DNA of 25,820 nucleotides from DATAFF01 sp036257595 (lineage in GTDB: Bacteria; Pseudomonadota; Alphaproteobacteria; Rhizobiales; Aestuariivirgaceae): positions 1 to 25,820 of the forward strand of contig DATAFF010000010.1 in NCBI GenBank assembly GCA_036257595.1, read 5' to 3'. Position 1 is the first letter of the stretch; every line of letters starts with the position of its first letter. The notes beneath the pieces are model-generated. The model worked only from the letters and a program-made list of their open reading frames with translations. It did no database searches and was not told the DNA's origin. Made by a program: the position numbers and the translations under genes. This document shows, one piece after another, positions 7,396-17,245 of this stretch.

Positions 7396-8937
7396 ATGGC
7401 TGCTTCGCGGCGCGGCTTGCTTTTTGCGATCGTGGGTGTGCTGGCGGCGGCTCGATTCGGCTTCACCCGCGTCCTCGCCGCGGCCGCGGCGGAGGTGTTC
7501 GGCCCCGAGGTCCCGATCGGCGACGACCATGTGATCGGGCTGGCGCGCGAGCTCTCCAAGCAACCCTTTGTGCCGCCGCCGGTCGACCTGCCGCCGCCGC
7601 TCGGCGACATCGGCTACGATCTCTACCGCTCGATCCGCTTCGATACCAATCGGATGTTCTGGCGCGAGGAGGCGGGGTTCGCCTTCGATCTCCTCCATAC
7701 CGGCTTCGTGTTCCGCATCCCGGTCGAGATCTATGTGGTGAGCGACGGCAAGCAGCGGCGAATCAGCTACGACCCGACGCTGTTCGACTTTTCCGGGCTG
7801 CCGGCCGCCCCCGATCCCAAGGGACCAGGTGTCGGCTATTCGGGCTTGAGGCTGCGCTATCCGCTGAACCAGCCCGGGGTGCTCGACGAGTTCTGCGTCT
7901 TCCAGGGGGCGAGCTATTTCCGCGCCATCGGCAAGGGGCAGATCTACGGCCTGTCGGCACGCGGGCTCGCGATCGACACGGCGCAGCCGAAGGGTGAGGA
8001 GTTTCCGGCGTTTCGCGGCTTCTGGATCCGGATGCCGCAACCCGGCGCCATGGCGGTCGTTGTCGACGCGCTGCTCGACAGCCAGAGCGTCACCGGCGCC
8101 TACCGCTTCACGGTGCGGCCGGGCGAGACCACCCAGGTCGATGTCGAGCTGACACTGTTTCCCCGGGCCGACGTCCCCCATGTCGGGGTGGCGCCGCTCA
8201 CCAGCATGTTTCTGTTTGATGCGATCGACCGGACGCGGTTCGACGACTACCGGGCGTCGGTCCATGATTCGGACGGGCTCGCCATGCTCACCGGGCGCGG
8301 CGAATGGCTGTGGCGGCCGTTGTCAAATCCGCAGACGCTGCAGATCTCGGCCTTCGTCGATCATGGCCCACGCGGCTTCGGCCTGATGCAGCGCAAGCGC
8401 GAGTTCTCCGACTACCGCGATCTCGAGGCGCGCTATGAGCGGCGCCCGGCGGTATGGGTGGAGCCGGTCGGCGATTGGGGGGCCGGCCATGTCGAGCTTG
8501 TCGAGATCCCGTCGGGAAGCGAGGTCAACGACAATATCGTGACCTATTGGCGGCCACGCGATCCTTTGGGAGCCGGCCGCGAGGTCAGGCTCACCTATCG
8601 GCTTTACTGGGGTGATGGCTGGCCGCTGCAGGGGCCGGCACCGCTCGCTCGGGCACAGTCCTCGATGTCGGGCGGCGCACATCACCGGGACGGCGAGCGG
8701 CGGCTCTTCGTGATCGAGTTCACCGGCGGCAACCTCGATGGAGACATCAAGGCGGAGGTGAGCACGGGGCAAGGGCAGGTCAGCAACATTGTGTCGCAGC
8801 CCAACCCTGAAACCGGAGGCATTCGCGTGCATTTCGAACTGGATACGGCGGGTTCGCCACTCGCCGAACTGCGGGCACGGCTGGTCAAGGGGAGCGAGCC
8901 GGTGTCCGAGACATGGCTTTACAGGTGGACCACGTGA
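7396..8937 (+). CDS. opgG: Periplasmic glucan biosynthesis protein OpgG/OpgD family
   Basis: An MdoG/OpgG-family periplasmic protein of 513 residues, acting in synthesis or tailoring of osmoregulated periplasmic glucans. The precursor starts MAASRRGLLFAIVGVLAAAR: a twin-arginine motif (SRRGLLF) then a hydrophobic stretch and an Ala-rich cleavage region, so Tat export is likely. The mature part shows family segments FDLLHTGFVFRIPVEIY, GYSGLRLRYPLN, the GASYFRAIG strand, and FRGFWIRMP. A Tat signal recalls E. coli OpgD, but the overlap with opgH matches the opgG position; the symbol is therefore tentative. The frame is open further upstream, but the ATG at 7396 places the export signal at the N-terminus and has GGGGAA upstream. 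It shares the base pair 8937 with opgH. Confidence 0.88.
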   Translation: MAASRRGLLFAIVGVLAAARFGFTRVLAAAAAEVFGPEVPIGDDHVIGLARELSKQPFVPPPVDLPPPLGDIGYDLYRSIRFDTNRMFWREEAGFAFDLLHTGFVFRIPVEIYVVSDGKQRRISYDPTLFDFSGLPAAPDPKGPGVGYSGLRLRYPLNQPGVLDEFCVFQGASYFRAIGKGQIYGLSARGLAIDTAQPKGEEFPAFRGFWIRMPQPGAMAVVVDALLDSQSVTGAYRFTVRPGETTQVDVELTLFPRADVPHVGVAPLTSMFLFDAIDRTRFDDYRASVHDSDGLAMLTGRGEWLWRPLSNPQTLQISAFVDHGPRGFGLMQRKREFSDYRDLEARYERRPAVWVEPVGDWGAGHVELVEIPSGSEVNDNIVTYWRPRDPLGAGREVRLTYRLYWGDGWPLQGPAPLARAQSSMSGGAHHRDGERRLFVIEFTGGNLDGDIKAEVSTGQGQVSNIVSQPNPETGGIRVHFELDTAGSPLAELRARLVKGSEPVSETWLYRWTT

Positions 8938-10826
8938 TGCTGAGGGTCTCTCCCGACGAGGCACAGGCCGTGTCGCAGGATGCGGTCTTCATGCCCCTTG
9001 AAACGCCGCTGGACATGCCGGCCCAGGACCTCGCCAGCTGGCCGCCCGGCAAGGCGATCACCCGCTGGGGCACCAGCCGCCAGGTCGTCGCGGCGCGGCT
9101 CTTCGTGTTCATCTTCGCGGCGCTCCTCACCGGCTTCGGCACCTATGAGATCTATCATGTGGTGGCACCGAGCGGAGCTTCCTGGCTGCAGGGGCTGTTC
9201 GCGGTGGTGTTCGCGCTGACCTTCGCCTGGATCGCATTCTCCTGCGCCAGCGCGCTGATCGGCTTCTGGCGGGTCATCACCGGGCGGCGGGTGCGGGCAC
9301 CGACCGGCGGGGCGCTCGGGCGCAATGCGATCCTGATGCCTGTCTATAACGAGGATCCCGAGCCCGTGCTCGAAATGCTGGAGAACACCGGCTTCGATCT
9401 TGCAGCGGCGGGCGTGGCGAAGGACTTCGACATCTTCATCCTGTCGGACACGCGGGACCTCGCGGTTGCCGATCTCGAGCTGCATTGCTTCCAGCGGTTG
9501 CGGCAACGGCTCGAAGGGCGGGTCAATGTCTATTACCGTCGGCGGCTCGAGAACCGTCACCGCAAGGCCGGCAACATCGCCGATTGGGTGACGCGGTGGG
9601 GGGCGACCTATGACCACATGATCGTGCTCGATGCCGACAGCACGGTCGAGGCTTCGACATTGATCGCGCTGGCACGGACGATCGCCGCCGATCCGACGGC
9701 GGGCATCGTGCAGAGCGTGCCGCATCTCATCAACCGGGTGACGCTGTTTGCCCGCATCCAGCAATTTGCCGGCCGGATCTATGGCCCGGTGGTGGCCGAA
9801 GGGCTTGCCGCATGGCATGGCCGCGACGGCAATTACTGGGGCCACAATGCCGCCATCAGGGTCAAGGCATTCGCCGAGGCGGCGGGGCTGCCGGAGCTCT
9901 CCGGCCGCAGGCCGTTCGGCGGCCATATTCTCAGCCACGATTTCGTCGAGGCGGCGCTGCTGCGGCGGGCCGGCTATGCGGTGATCATGATTCCGGCGCT
10001 CGAGGGCTCCTATGAGGAATGCCCGCCGACGCTGATCGATCTTGCGGTGCGCGACCGGCGCTGGGCGCAGGGCAATCTGCAACATATGAAGGTGGTGGGT
10101 GCCAAGGGGCTTCATTGGGTCAGCCGGGTTCACCTGATCCAGGGGATCATGTCCTATCTCGCCTCGCCGCTGTGGCTGCTGCTGATGGTGTTCGGCCTGC
10201 TCCTGTCGCTGCAGGCCCAGTTCACCACGCCCGACTATTTTCCGGATGGGTTCTCGCTCTTCCCGTCCTGGCCGGTGTTCGATCCGGAGCGGGCGCTCAG
10301 GCTGTTCGGTCTCACCATGGTGGTGCTGTTCACGCCGAAGGTGCTGGGGCTCGTGGCGGCGCTGGCCGACCGGGAATTCAGGCGGCAGTCGGGCGGGAGT
10401 CTCGGGCTTGTCGCAAGTTTCCTTGCCGAATCGGTGCTGTCGGCGCTGATCGCGCCGGTGACGATGCTGACCCAGAGCCATGTGGTGCTGGATATCCTGC
10501 TCGGGCGCGACTCCGGGTGGAACCGGCAGAACCGGGCGGATGGCGCCATCGCCTTCCCGGTCGCGGTCACGCGCTCGACCCGGCATCTGGTGACGGGCGC
10601 GGTAATCAGCGTGCTGGCGCTCATGGTGTCGCTCGACACCTTCCTGTGGATGCTGCCGATCGCGCTCGGCCTGCTGCTGTCGGCACCACTGATCTGGTGG
10701 ACGAGCCTCACCAGCGCCGGCCTCGCGGCACGGCGCTCGCGGCTGTTTCTGATCCCGGAGGAATCGGCGGCGCGGCGCGCGATGTCGCCCGAGCCGCCGC
10801 CCGCCGAGCCGGCCCGGGTGGCGTGA
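8937..10826 (+). CDS. opgH: Glucans biosynthesis glucosyltransferase H
   Basis: A GT2-family membrane glucosyltransferase that polymerises UDP-glucose into the linear periplasmic glucan backbone; 629 residues from the chosen start. Two N-terminal membrane segments (about 50-75 and 83-111) precede the cytosolic catalytic domain with MPVYNED (134-140), SDTRD (170-174), DADS (232-235), HDFVEAALLRRAGY (334-347) and RDRRWAQGNLQH (372-383, the QxxRW equivalent). Several more membrane helices follow. The ATG at 8937 is preferred: it overlaps the opgG stop in the arrangement TGATG, and AGGTGG lies eight bases upstream. An upstream ATG at 8913 would add eight residues. The protein lacks the long N-terminal extension of the enterobacterial enzyme (recall). 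Translationally coupled to opgG. Confidence 0.92.
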   Translation: MLRVSPDEAQAVSQDAVFMPLETPLDMPAQDLASWPPGKAITRWGTSRQVVAARLFVFIFAALLTGFGTYEIYHVVAPSGASWLQGLFAVVFALTFAWIAFSCASALIGFWRVITGRRVRAPTGGALGRNAILMPVYNEDPEPVLEMLENTGFDLAAAGVAKDFDIFILSDTRDLAVADLELHCFQRLRQRLEGRVNVYYRRRLENRHRKAGNIADWVTRWGATYDHMIVLDADSTVEASTLIALARTIAADPTAGIVQSVPHLINRVTLFARIQQFAGRIYGPVVAEGLAAWHGRDGNYWGHNAAIRVKAFAEAAGLPELSGRRPFGGHILSHDFVEAALLRRAGYAVIMIPALEGSYEECPPTLIDLAVRDRRWAQGNLQHMKVVGAKGLHWVSRVHLIQGIMSYLASPLWLLLMVFGLLLSLQAQFTTPDYFPDGFSLFPSWPVFDPERALRLFGLTMVVLFTPKVLGLVAALADREFRRQSGGSLGLVASFLAESVLSALIAPVTMLTQSHVVLDILLGRDSGWNRQNRADGAIAFPVAVTRSTRHLVTGAVISVLALMVSLDTFLWMLPIALGLLLSAPLIWWTSLTSAGLAARRSRLFLIPEESAARRAMSPEPPPAEPARVA

Positions 10827-10870
10827 GCATCGGGGCTCCATCCGTTTTCATGCTTGAGGTCCAGGTCAAA

Positions 10871-10947
10871 TAGGCAGTAGGCAGGTAGGCAGTCGGCAGT
10901 CGGTGGTTCATTCCACTACTGCCTAATGCCTATTGCCCACTGCCTCA
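10871..10947. repeat. Heptad inverted-repeat element, copy 1
   Basis: An imperfect inverted repeat whose left arm is a tandem of degenerate heptads (TAGGCAG, TAGGCAGG, TAGGCAG, TCGGCAG) and whose right arm is the complement (CTGCCTAATGCC, TATTGCC, CACTGCCTCAC). The arms are separated by about ten bases containing TTCATTCC. It lies between opgH and acnX, 44 bases after the opgH stop and directly abutting the acnX ATG, so it occupies the place of a normal ribosome binding site. Three more copies are in the window. Confidence 0.85.
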
Positions 10948-10950
10948 CTC

Positions 10951-12744
10951 ATGGACGATCTCGAACTCGACCGGCGCGATCAGCAGCGGCTCGACGGCGC
11001 CGAAGGCCCGGCGCTGCAGCTGGCAATGGAGCTCATCGTCAAAGCCGCGGCGGTGCTCGGGGCACGGCGGCTCATAGCGGTGTCGTTCGCCCATCTCGAT
11101 TCCTGCTTCTATGCCGGCGAGGCGCATGTCGACTTCGCGCAATATCTCCTCGATCACGGTGCCCGGCTCGCCATTCCGAGCTGGACCAATAGCGGGCTCG
11201 TCAGCCTCGCCGATCCCGATCCCGGCCGCGAGGCGCATGACCCGCAGGCGGCGGCAGGGGCGAAGCGCCTGATGGCGCTCTACGAGGCGCTGGGCGCCAA
11301 GCCGGTGTGGACCTGCGCTCCCTATCAGCTGCCGGGGGGACCTCAATTCGGGGCGCAGATCGTAGCCGCCGAATCCAATGCGGTGGCCTATTACAATGCG
11401 GTGGTCGGGGCGCGGACCAACAAATATGGCGATTATCTCGATGTCGCCTGCGCGCTTGTCGGCAAGGCGCCCGATGCCGGCCTCCATCGCGACGAGGCGC
11501 GCCGCGGCGAGATGTTGTTCCGGATCGCCGACGACGTGCCGCTGCGGTTCCGGCGCGAGAACATTTTTCATCATCTGCTGGGCCATCATGTGGGGCTCAA
11601 GGCCGGACGACGCATACCAGTGATCGACGGGCTCGATCGCAGCGTCAAGCTCGAGGACCTCAAGGCAGTGAGCGCCGCCGTGGCAGCGGCCGGCGGCGTC
11701 GAGCATTGGCATGGCGTCGGGGTGACGCCGGAAGCACCGACGCTTGATGCCGCCTTCGGGGGACAGCGCCCGATGGCGGTTCACATGGTCGATGCGGCGG
11801 CGCTGCTGACAGCGCGCAATGCGCTGTCGCCGGCGGGAGACGGACCGATCGACATGGTGGCGCTCGGGACACCGCATTTCGGCATTGGCGAGTTCGCCGC
11901 GCTGGCAGGCTTGCTCGCGGGGCGGCGGATTCATTCCGGGTTGAGTCTGGTGGTATCGACCAGCCGCATCATCGCGGCACTGGCGGCGGAGCAGGGTCAC
12001 CTCGCGGTGATCGAGGGTGCCGGCGGGCGGGTGATGACCGACAGCTGCAGCTATTACGGTCCGCCGCTCACCGGCTGTCACGGGCGGGTGATGACCAATG
12101 CAGCCAAATGGGCCTATTACGCGCCGGGCATGATCGGCGTCAGCGTCTGTTTCGGGAGCTTGGGCGAGTGCGTCGAGTCGGCGGTGCGCGGCACGGTGTG
12201 GCGCGACCCGGAGCTCTGGCAGGGAATGGGTGGGCTCCCCGGAGCGCCGACGGCGTCGAGGGCGGGCGCACCGATCAAGCCAGCGCGGCGATCGGGGGCG
12301 GCGCGTGAGAGCCTCGGGACGATCTTCGGCCGACCGCTCGAGGCGGGAGCAGCTGACGGACGGGTTGTGGTGCTCGATCAGCCCTTGAGCTTCTGGGGCG
12401 GGTTCGATCCCAAGACCGGCGGGATCATCGATCGCCGCCATCCGCAATCAGGCGTCAACCTCGCCGGCCGGGTCGTGTTGATGCGCGAATCGCGGGGCTC
12501 GGGGACGGCGCCGGGATCGCTCGCCGAAGCGATCCGGCTCGGCACCGCGCCGGCGGCGATCGTGCTGGTCACGCCCGATCTCAATCTGGCGATCGGCGCT
12601 GCGGTCGGACGGCGGCTCTATGGCCGCGGGCTACCGGTGGTGACGGTCACGGAGGATCAGCTCGATGCGCTCGCCGAAGCGCCTCAGCTCGCCATCGCGG
12701 CCGATGGCGCGATCGTCACACGGATTGTAGGCAGCAGGCAGTAG
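10951..12744 (+). CDS. Aconitase X, single-chain (putative cis-3-hydroxy-L-proline dehydratase)
   Basis: A fused aconitase X of 597 residues: a large catalytic part (formerly DUF521, about 20-430) and a C-terminal swivelling domain (formerly DUF126, about 456-590). Visible family blocks are HLDSC (48-52), TCAPYQ (121-126), ESNAVAYYNAVVGARTNK followed by YGDYLD (141-164), TDSCSYYG (363-370), MTNAAKWAYYAPG (381-393), FGSLGECV (401-408) and, in the small domain, FWGGFDPKTGGIID (481-494) and RGSGTAPGS (515-523). Cysteines 122, 366 and 407 lie in conserved blocks and are candidate metal or Fe-S ligands. Characterised bacterial AcnX enzymes dehydrate cis-3-hydroxy-L-proline to pyrroline-2-carboxylate; archaeal ones act on a mevalonate phosphate. 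The ATG at 10951 is preferred to an upstream TTG, although neither has a clear ribosome site because repeat copy 1 sits there. The last five codons come from repeat copy 2. Confidence 0.87.
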   Translation: MDDLELDRRDQQRLDGAEGPALQLAMELIVKAAAVLGARRLIAVSFAHLDSCFYAGEAHVDFAQYLLDHGARLAIPSWTNSGLVSLADPDPGREAHDPQAAAGAKRLMALYEALGAKPVWTCAPYQLPGGPQFGAQIVAAESNAVAYYNAVVGARTNKYGDYLDVACALVGKAPDAGLHRDEARRGEMLFRIADDVPLRFRRENIFHHLLGHHVGLKAGRRIPVIDGLDRSVKLEDLKAVSAAVAAAGGVEHWHGVGVTPEAPTLDAAFGGQRPMAVHMVDAAALLTARNALSPAGDGPIDMVALGTPHFGIGEFAALAGLLAGRRIHSGLSLVVSTSRIIAALAAEQGHLAVIEGAGGRVMTDSCSYYGPPLTGCHGRVMTNAAKWAYYAPGMIGVSVCFGSLGECVESAVRGTVWRDPELWQGMGGLPGAPTASRAGAPIKPARRSGAARESLGTIFGRPLEAGAADGRVVVLDQPLSFWGGFDPKTGGIIDRRHPQSGVNLAGRVVLMRESRGSGTAPGSLAEAIRLGTAPAAIVLVTPDLNLAIGAAVGRRLYGRGLPVVTVTEDQLDALAEAPQLAIAADGAIVTRIVGSRQ

Positions 12745-12789
12745 GGAAGAGCACCGCGCACTGCCTATTGCCTATTTGCCTACTGCCTC
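12727..12789. repeat. Heptad inverted-repeat element, copy 2
   Basis: Left arm GTAGGCAG-CAGGCAG-TAGG begins inside acnX and encodes its last residues (VGSRQ) and its TAG stop. The right arm, CACTGCCTATTGCC followed by TATTTGCCTACTGCCTCAC, reaches the TGA stop of the oppositely oriented decarboxylase gene (12788-12790). The element is thus the whole convergent gap. As RNA it would form a long hairpin from either strand, which could act as a bidirectional terminator or 3'-end protector, though no T-run follows. Confidence 0.85.
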
Positions 12790-14381
12790 ACGACTGCAGG
12801 AGGCGCGGGGTCATCTCGATGATGGTCGGACGGTCGGCAGCGAGGGCGGCGGCTATGGCCGGTTCGATCTCGCCGAGCTTCTGCGGCTTGGCATAGCCGC
12901 AGGCATAGGCGCGGGCGATGGCGGCGAAATCGGGATTCTTGAGCGTCACCGCATTGGGCTGGATGCCCTTGTTGACCATGTCGTCGCGGATCTGGCCGAG
13001 CGCGTCATTGTTCCACAGAAGGATGACCAGCGGCTGGCCGAGCTCGGCGGCGGTGCCCAGCTCGTTGATGGTGTATTGGAAGCCGTAATCGCCGACCAGC
13101 ACGGCGGTCGGCAGGTCGGGACGCCCGGCGCGGGCGCCAATGGCGGCCGGTAGAGCATAACCCAAGGTGCCGAAGCCAGCCGGATGCAGCCAGCGGCGCG
13201 GCAGATCCATCGGGAAGATCTCATTGGCCGCATAGGCGATCTGGGTCATGTCGGAGGCGACGATCGTGTCGCGCGGCAGCGCCTGGCGGATGGCGGCGAG
13301 AACGATCCGGAGATCGGCGCGCAGCCGGTCATCCTCGGCGGACTCGCTGGCGAGATGGTCGCGCACGAAGGATCGTGCTGGCGAATGACGGGGCGATTTG
13401 CCGCGTTCCTCGAGTGCGGTGGCGAGCGCTGCAAGGGCGGTGGCGGCGTCGGCGAGAATCGGCATCGCGGCCGCATGCGGGCGCACCAGGTTCGCGGGAT
13501 CGATGTCGATGCGGATCAGCTTGCCGGGAATGGTGATCTTGGTCTCCCAGAGGTCGGTCTCGGAGATCTCGGTGCCGACGGCGAGGATGACATCGGCGCG
13601 GCGCAGCACGTCGCGGATCTTGTCCTGCGACAGGCGGGCGCCGAGACAGAGCGGATGATCGGCCGGCACGATGCCCTTGCCGGAGATGGTGGTGAGGATC
13701 ACCGCATCGATCGCCTCGGCAATCCGCAAGGCCGGCTCGCCGGCATCGACGGCGCCGCCGCCGAGCAGGACGAGCGGTGCGTTGGCCTCGGCAAGCAGCG
13801 CGGCGGCATCGGCGATCGCCCGCGGATCGGCGTTGGGCCGCGCCGGCAGCTTGCGGGCGGTCCAGTCGTCGCCCGCCGGAACCTTGAGCAGGTCGAGCGG
13901 CAGCTCGAGATAGGCCGGGCGGGGACGCTGGCAGGCAAAGCGGGCGAATGCCTCGGCGACGCCGTCGCGAACGTCATGCGGGGTCAGCGCGGTCACCGCC
14001 GCGGCGGTGATGCTGAGGGCGGCCCCGCGCTGGCTCGTCATCTCATGCAGGCGGCCGCGGCCTTGAGCGGCATCGGCGATGTCGAGCGCCGAGGAAAGCA
14101 CGAGCATGGGCACGGAATCGGACCAGGCCTGGCCCATCGGGGTCATAATGTTGGTGAGCCCCGGCCCGGTGATGGTGAAGCAGATCCCAGGCTTGCCGGT
14201 GACGCGGGCATAGCCGTCGGCCATGAAGCCGGCGCCCTGCTCGTGGCGGGTCAGGATATGGCGGATGCCCGAGCGCGGCAGGGCGCGGTACATTTCGACA
14301 TTGTGCACGCCGGGAATGCCGAAGACGGTGTCGACGCCATAGGCCTCGAGGAGCGAAACCAGGGCCTCGCCGGTGCTCAGT

Positions 14382-14395
<14 letters not shown>
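12788..14395 (-). CDS. Thiamine-diphosphate decarboxylase, AruI-like (2-ketoarginine decarboxylase type)
   Basis: A three-domain ThDP enzyme of the acetolactate synthase/pyruvate decarboxylase fold, 535 residues. The catalytic glutamate is E52 in RHEQGAGFMADGYAR. The cofactor motif near the C-terminus reads GDYGF (435-439) then NN (462-463), with tyrosine replacing the usual second glycine. The N-terminus (LVSLLEAYGVDTVFGIPGVH, RHEQGAGFMADGYAR, then GPGLTNI) matches my recall of P. aeruginosa AruI, which decarboxylates 2-ketoarginine to 4-guanidinobutanal. Acetolactate synthase is less likely: there is no regulatory subunit gene and the context is catabolic. The ATG at 14395 lies 14 bases inside the end of dppF, with GGGGACGGA upstream, so translation is coupled to the transporter. 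The start at 14437 would add 14 atypical residues. Last gene of the dpp operon. Confidence 0.82.
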
Positions 14396-15427
<1,032 letters not shown>

Positions 15428-15431
<4 letters not shown>

Positions 15432-16426
15432 TCGGCGGCCTCGCGTCCGGGATGACCGAGCGGGACACCGGCAAGCAGCGGGAAGTGGCAGAGCGCATCG
15501 CCGAGCTCGGGCCCCGCCGGCTTCGGCTCGGCCATGCGGCAATATTCGACGGCGTTGCGGCAGCGCGGCGAGAACAGACAGCCGGTCGGGCGATCGAACT
15601 GTCCGGGAACGACGCCCGGTATCGAGGGGAGGCGGCGGCCATCGGCGCGCTCGGGGAGGGCAGCAAGCAGCGCGGCGGTGTAGGGATGATGCGGGTCGGC
15701 GAACAGGCCGACGACATTCTGCTCCTCGACCTTTTGGCCGGCATAGTGAACCGAGACGCGCTGCGCGGTCTCGGCGACGACGCCCATATCGTGGGTGATG
15801 AGCACGAGGCCCATGCCGGTGTTGCGCTGCAGCTTGAGCAGGAGGTCGAGGATCTGCGCCTGAATGGTGACGTCGAGCGCGGTGGTCGGCTCGTCGGCAA
15901 TGAGGAGGCGGGGATTGCAGGAGATCGCCATGGCGATCATCACGCGCTGGCTCATGCCGCCGGAGAGCTGATGCGGGAAGGCGCCGAGGCGGCGCTCGGG
16001 ATCGGCGATGCCGACCTGGCGGAGGAGATCGATGGCACGGGCGCGGCGCTCGGCCTTGCCCATGTCGAGGTGAACCTTCAGCGCCTCGGTCAGCTGAAAG
16101 CCGACGGTGTAGCAGGGATTGAGGCTCGACATCGGCTCCTGGAAGATCATCGCCATGTCATTGCCGATGATGCGGCGGCGCTCGCGCGGCGTGATGGCGA
16201 GGAGGTCGATGCCGTCGAACTCCATGCGATCCGCGGCGACCTTCGCGGTCCAGGGAAGCAGGCCCATCACGGCCAGCATTGACACCGACTTGCCGGAGCC
16301 GGATTCGCCGACGATGGCCAGCACCTCGCTCGGCTCGAGAGCGAGCGAAACCCGGTCGACGGCGCGAAAATCGCCGGCGCTGGTGGTGAAGTCGACGCAG
16401 AGATTTTCGATGGCGAGAAGCGGCAT
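15428..16426 (-). CDS. dppD: Dipeptide/oligopeptide ABC transporter ATPase (DppD/OppD type)
   Basis: The first ATPase of the Dpp/Opp importer, 332 residues. Walker A is GESGSGKSV (40-48), Q-loop FQEPMSSLNP (95-104), signature LSGGMSQR (154-161), Walker B LLIADEP (174-180) and switch H212. The C-terminal domain has the cysteine-containing GCLFSPRC segment. It is separated from dppC by two small unknown genes, which is unusual because the five dpp genes normally run together. An 83-bp gap precedes it, with a perfect TATAAT on its strand (16461-16456), so it may have its own promoter after the insertion. Confidence 0.9.
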
Positions 16427-16455
16427 CCAAGACCTTTTCGTCGAGGGTCGGGGGC

Positions 16456-16461
16456 ATTATA
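16456..16461 (-). promoter_or_regulatory. Candidate -10 box (TATAAT) upstream of dppD
   Basis: On the minus strand a perfect TATAAT lies 29 bases upstream of the dppD ATG, in the gap following the inserted membrane-protein gene. The region 17-18 bases further upstream (AAATAC/GAAATA) is a poor -35. If used, it would restore expression of dppD-dppF-decarboxylase independently of the dppA promoter. Confidence 0.35.
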
Positions 16462-16509
16462 TTGCACAGCGTGCCCCGGTATTTCACGCGATTCCGGTGG
16501 CAGGAGGTC

Positions 16510-17169
16510 TCAAGATGACGGGTCCAATCGTTCCGATTGCCTGAATATCTCCTCGAGATCGCGGCGGGAACGCTCGACGATGTCGACGGCGCGGCGCTCG
16601 CTGGCGGCCAGATCGAGGCCGAAGGCGGCAGCAAAATTGGCAAGGTCCGAGACCGCTGCTTCCCCCAGCATCTTCTGCAATTCCAAAAGCTCGAGAAGGG
16701 TGCGAATGACCTTGCGCTTCTCGGAGCGCGACTGGGTCAGGAAATGCGGGTCCCGCAGGTCGCGGGTGATCAGGTTGGTCTGGCGCGCGGCGCGGTAATA
16801 TTGCACCACCGCATGGATCACCGGGGCGGGGAGGATCGTGATGTCATTCTTCACCGAATCGAACACGAAGTCGGTGTCGTCGGGAGTGGCGAAGGGATTG
16901 TCCTGCTCGAGGGCATAGCGGGCTTCCTCGGGGGTCAGCTGGCGACGATTGGCGAGGAGCCCGGCCAAGATCTCCGAATGAAGCGCCACCACGATGTCGA
17001 GGACGCGCTGGTCGCGGGCCTCGGTGTCGCGCAGCCGCTCGGCCTCGCGCTCGCTCATCTCCTTCAGGCGATCGGAGCGGGTCGCGAGATACCAAGTCAG
17101 CACGCCGATGAAGGCGGCAATGATGGTGCCGACGGCGCCGATGACCGCGCTCACGAAATCAGTTGTCAT
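16510..17169 (-). CDS. Single-pass membrane protein of unknown function, long paralogue
   Basis: Not recognised as a named family. 219 residues from the ATG at 17169 (a TTG at 17211 would add 14 residues). One N-terminal membrane helix (about 5-28, FVSAVIGAVGTIIAAFIGVLTWYL split around it) is followed by a highly charged, likely coiled-coil stretch (SDRLKEMSEREAERLRD, about 32-48) and a soluble helical domain to the end. Residues around ALHSEI and ILPAPVIHAVVQYYRAA align with ALRAEI and ILPTKVIEPIILFYAQT in the gene at 17444-17851, so the two are paralogues. It lies inside the dpp operon, in the same direction. Its start region overlaps the promoter of a small plus-strand gene. It is probably inner-membrane anchored with a cytosolic domain; orientation is not certain. 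Confidence 0.75.
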   Translation of the reverse strand: MTTDFVSAVIGAVGTIIAAFIGVLTWYLATRSDRLKEMSEREAERLRDTEARDQRVLDIVVALHSEILAGLLANRRQLTPEEARYALEQDNPFATPDDTDFVFDSVKNDITILPAPVIHAVVQYYRAARQTNLITRDLRDPHFLTQSRSEKRKVIRTLLELLELQKMLGEAAVSDLANFAAAFGLDLAASERRAVDIVERSRRDLEEIFRQSERLDPSS

Positions 17170-17190
17170 TGCGTGGCCATGGGTCGGCTG

Positions 17191-17218
17191 TTGCCAAAGG
17201 AGTCGCTGCAACTATATT
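17191..17218 (+). promoter_or_regulatory. Sigma-70-like promoter for the 54-residue gene
   Basis: TTGCCA (17191-17196) and TATATT (17213-17218) are separated by 16 bases, each one mismatch from consensus. The start of transcription would fall near 17225, just ahead of the AGGAG at 17233-17237. On the opposite strand TTGCTC and TATAGT (plus-strand positions 17236-17241 and 17211-17216, spacing 19) could serve the divergent membrane-protein gene. Confidence 0.5.
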
Positions 17219-17245
17219 CGATGGCAGGAGACAGGAGCAAATTCG

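Noticed and set aside
8919..10841. Very long minus-strand open frame (about 640 codons) opposite opgH.
   Set aside because: Its translation is a low-complexity Arg/His/Pro/Gly-rich sequence typical of GC-rich antisense frames, while the plus strand encodes an intact OpgH.
10871..12789. TAGGCAG tandem units as a possible CRISPR array.
   Set aside because: Units are only 7 bp, have no spacers and form inverted arms; no cas genes are present.
12745..12790. Classic rho-independent terminators at the repeat copies.
   Set aside because: The hairpins are long but no T-run follows on either strand, so they are described as inverted repeats with possible terminator function only.
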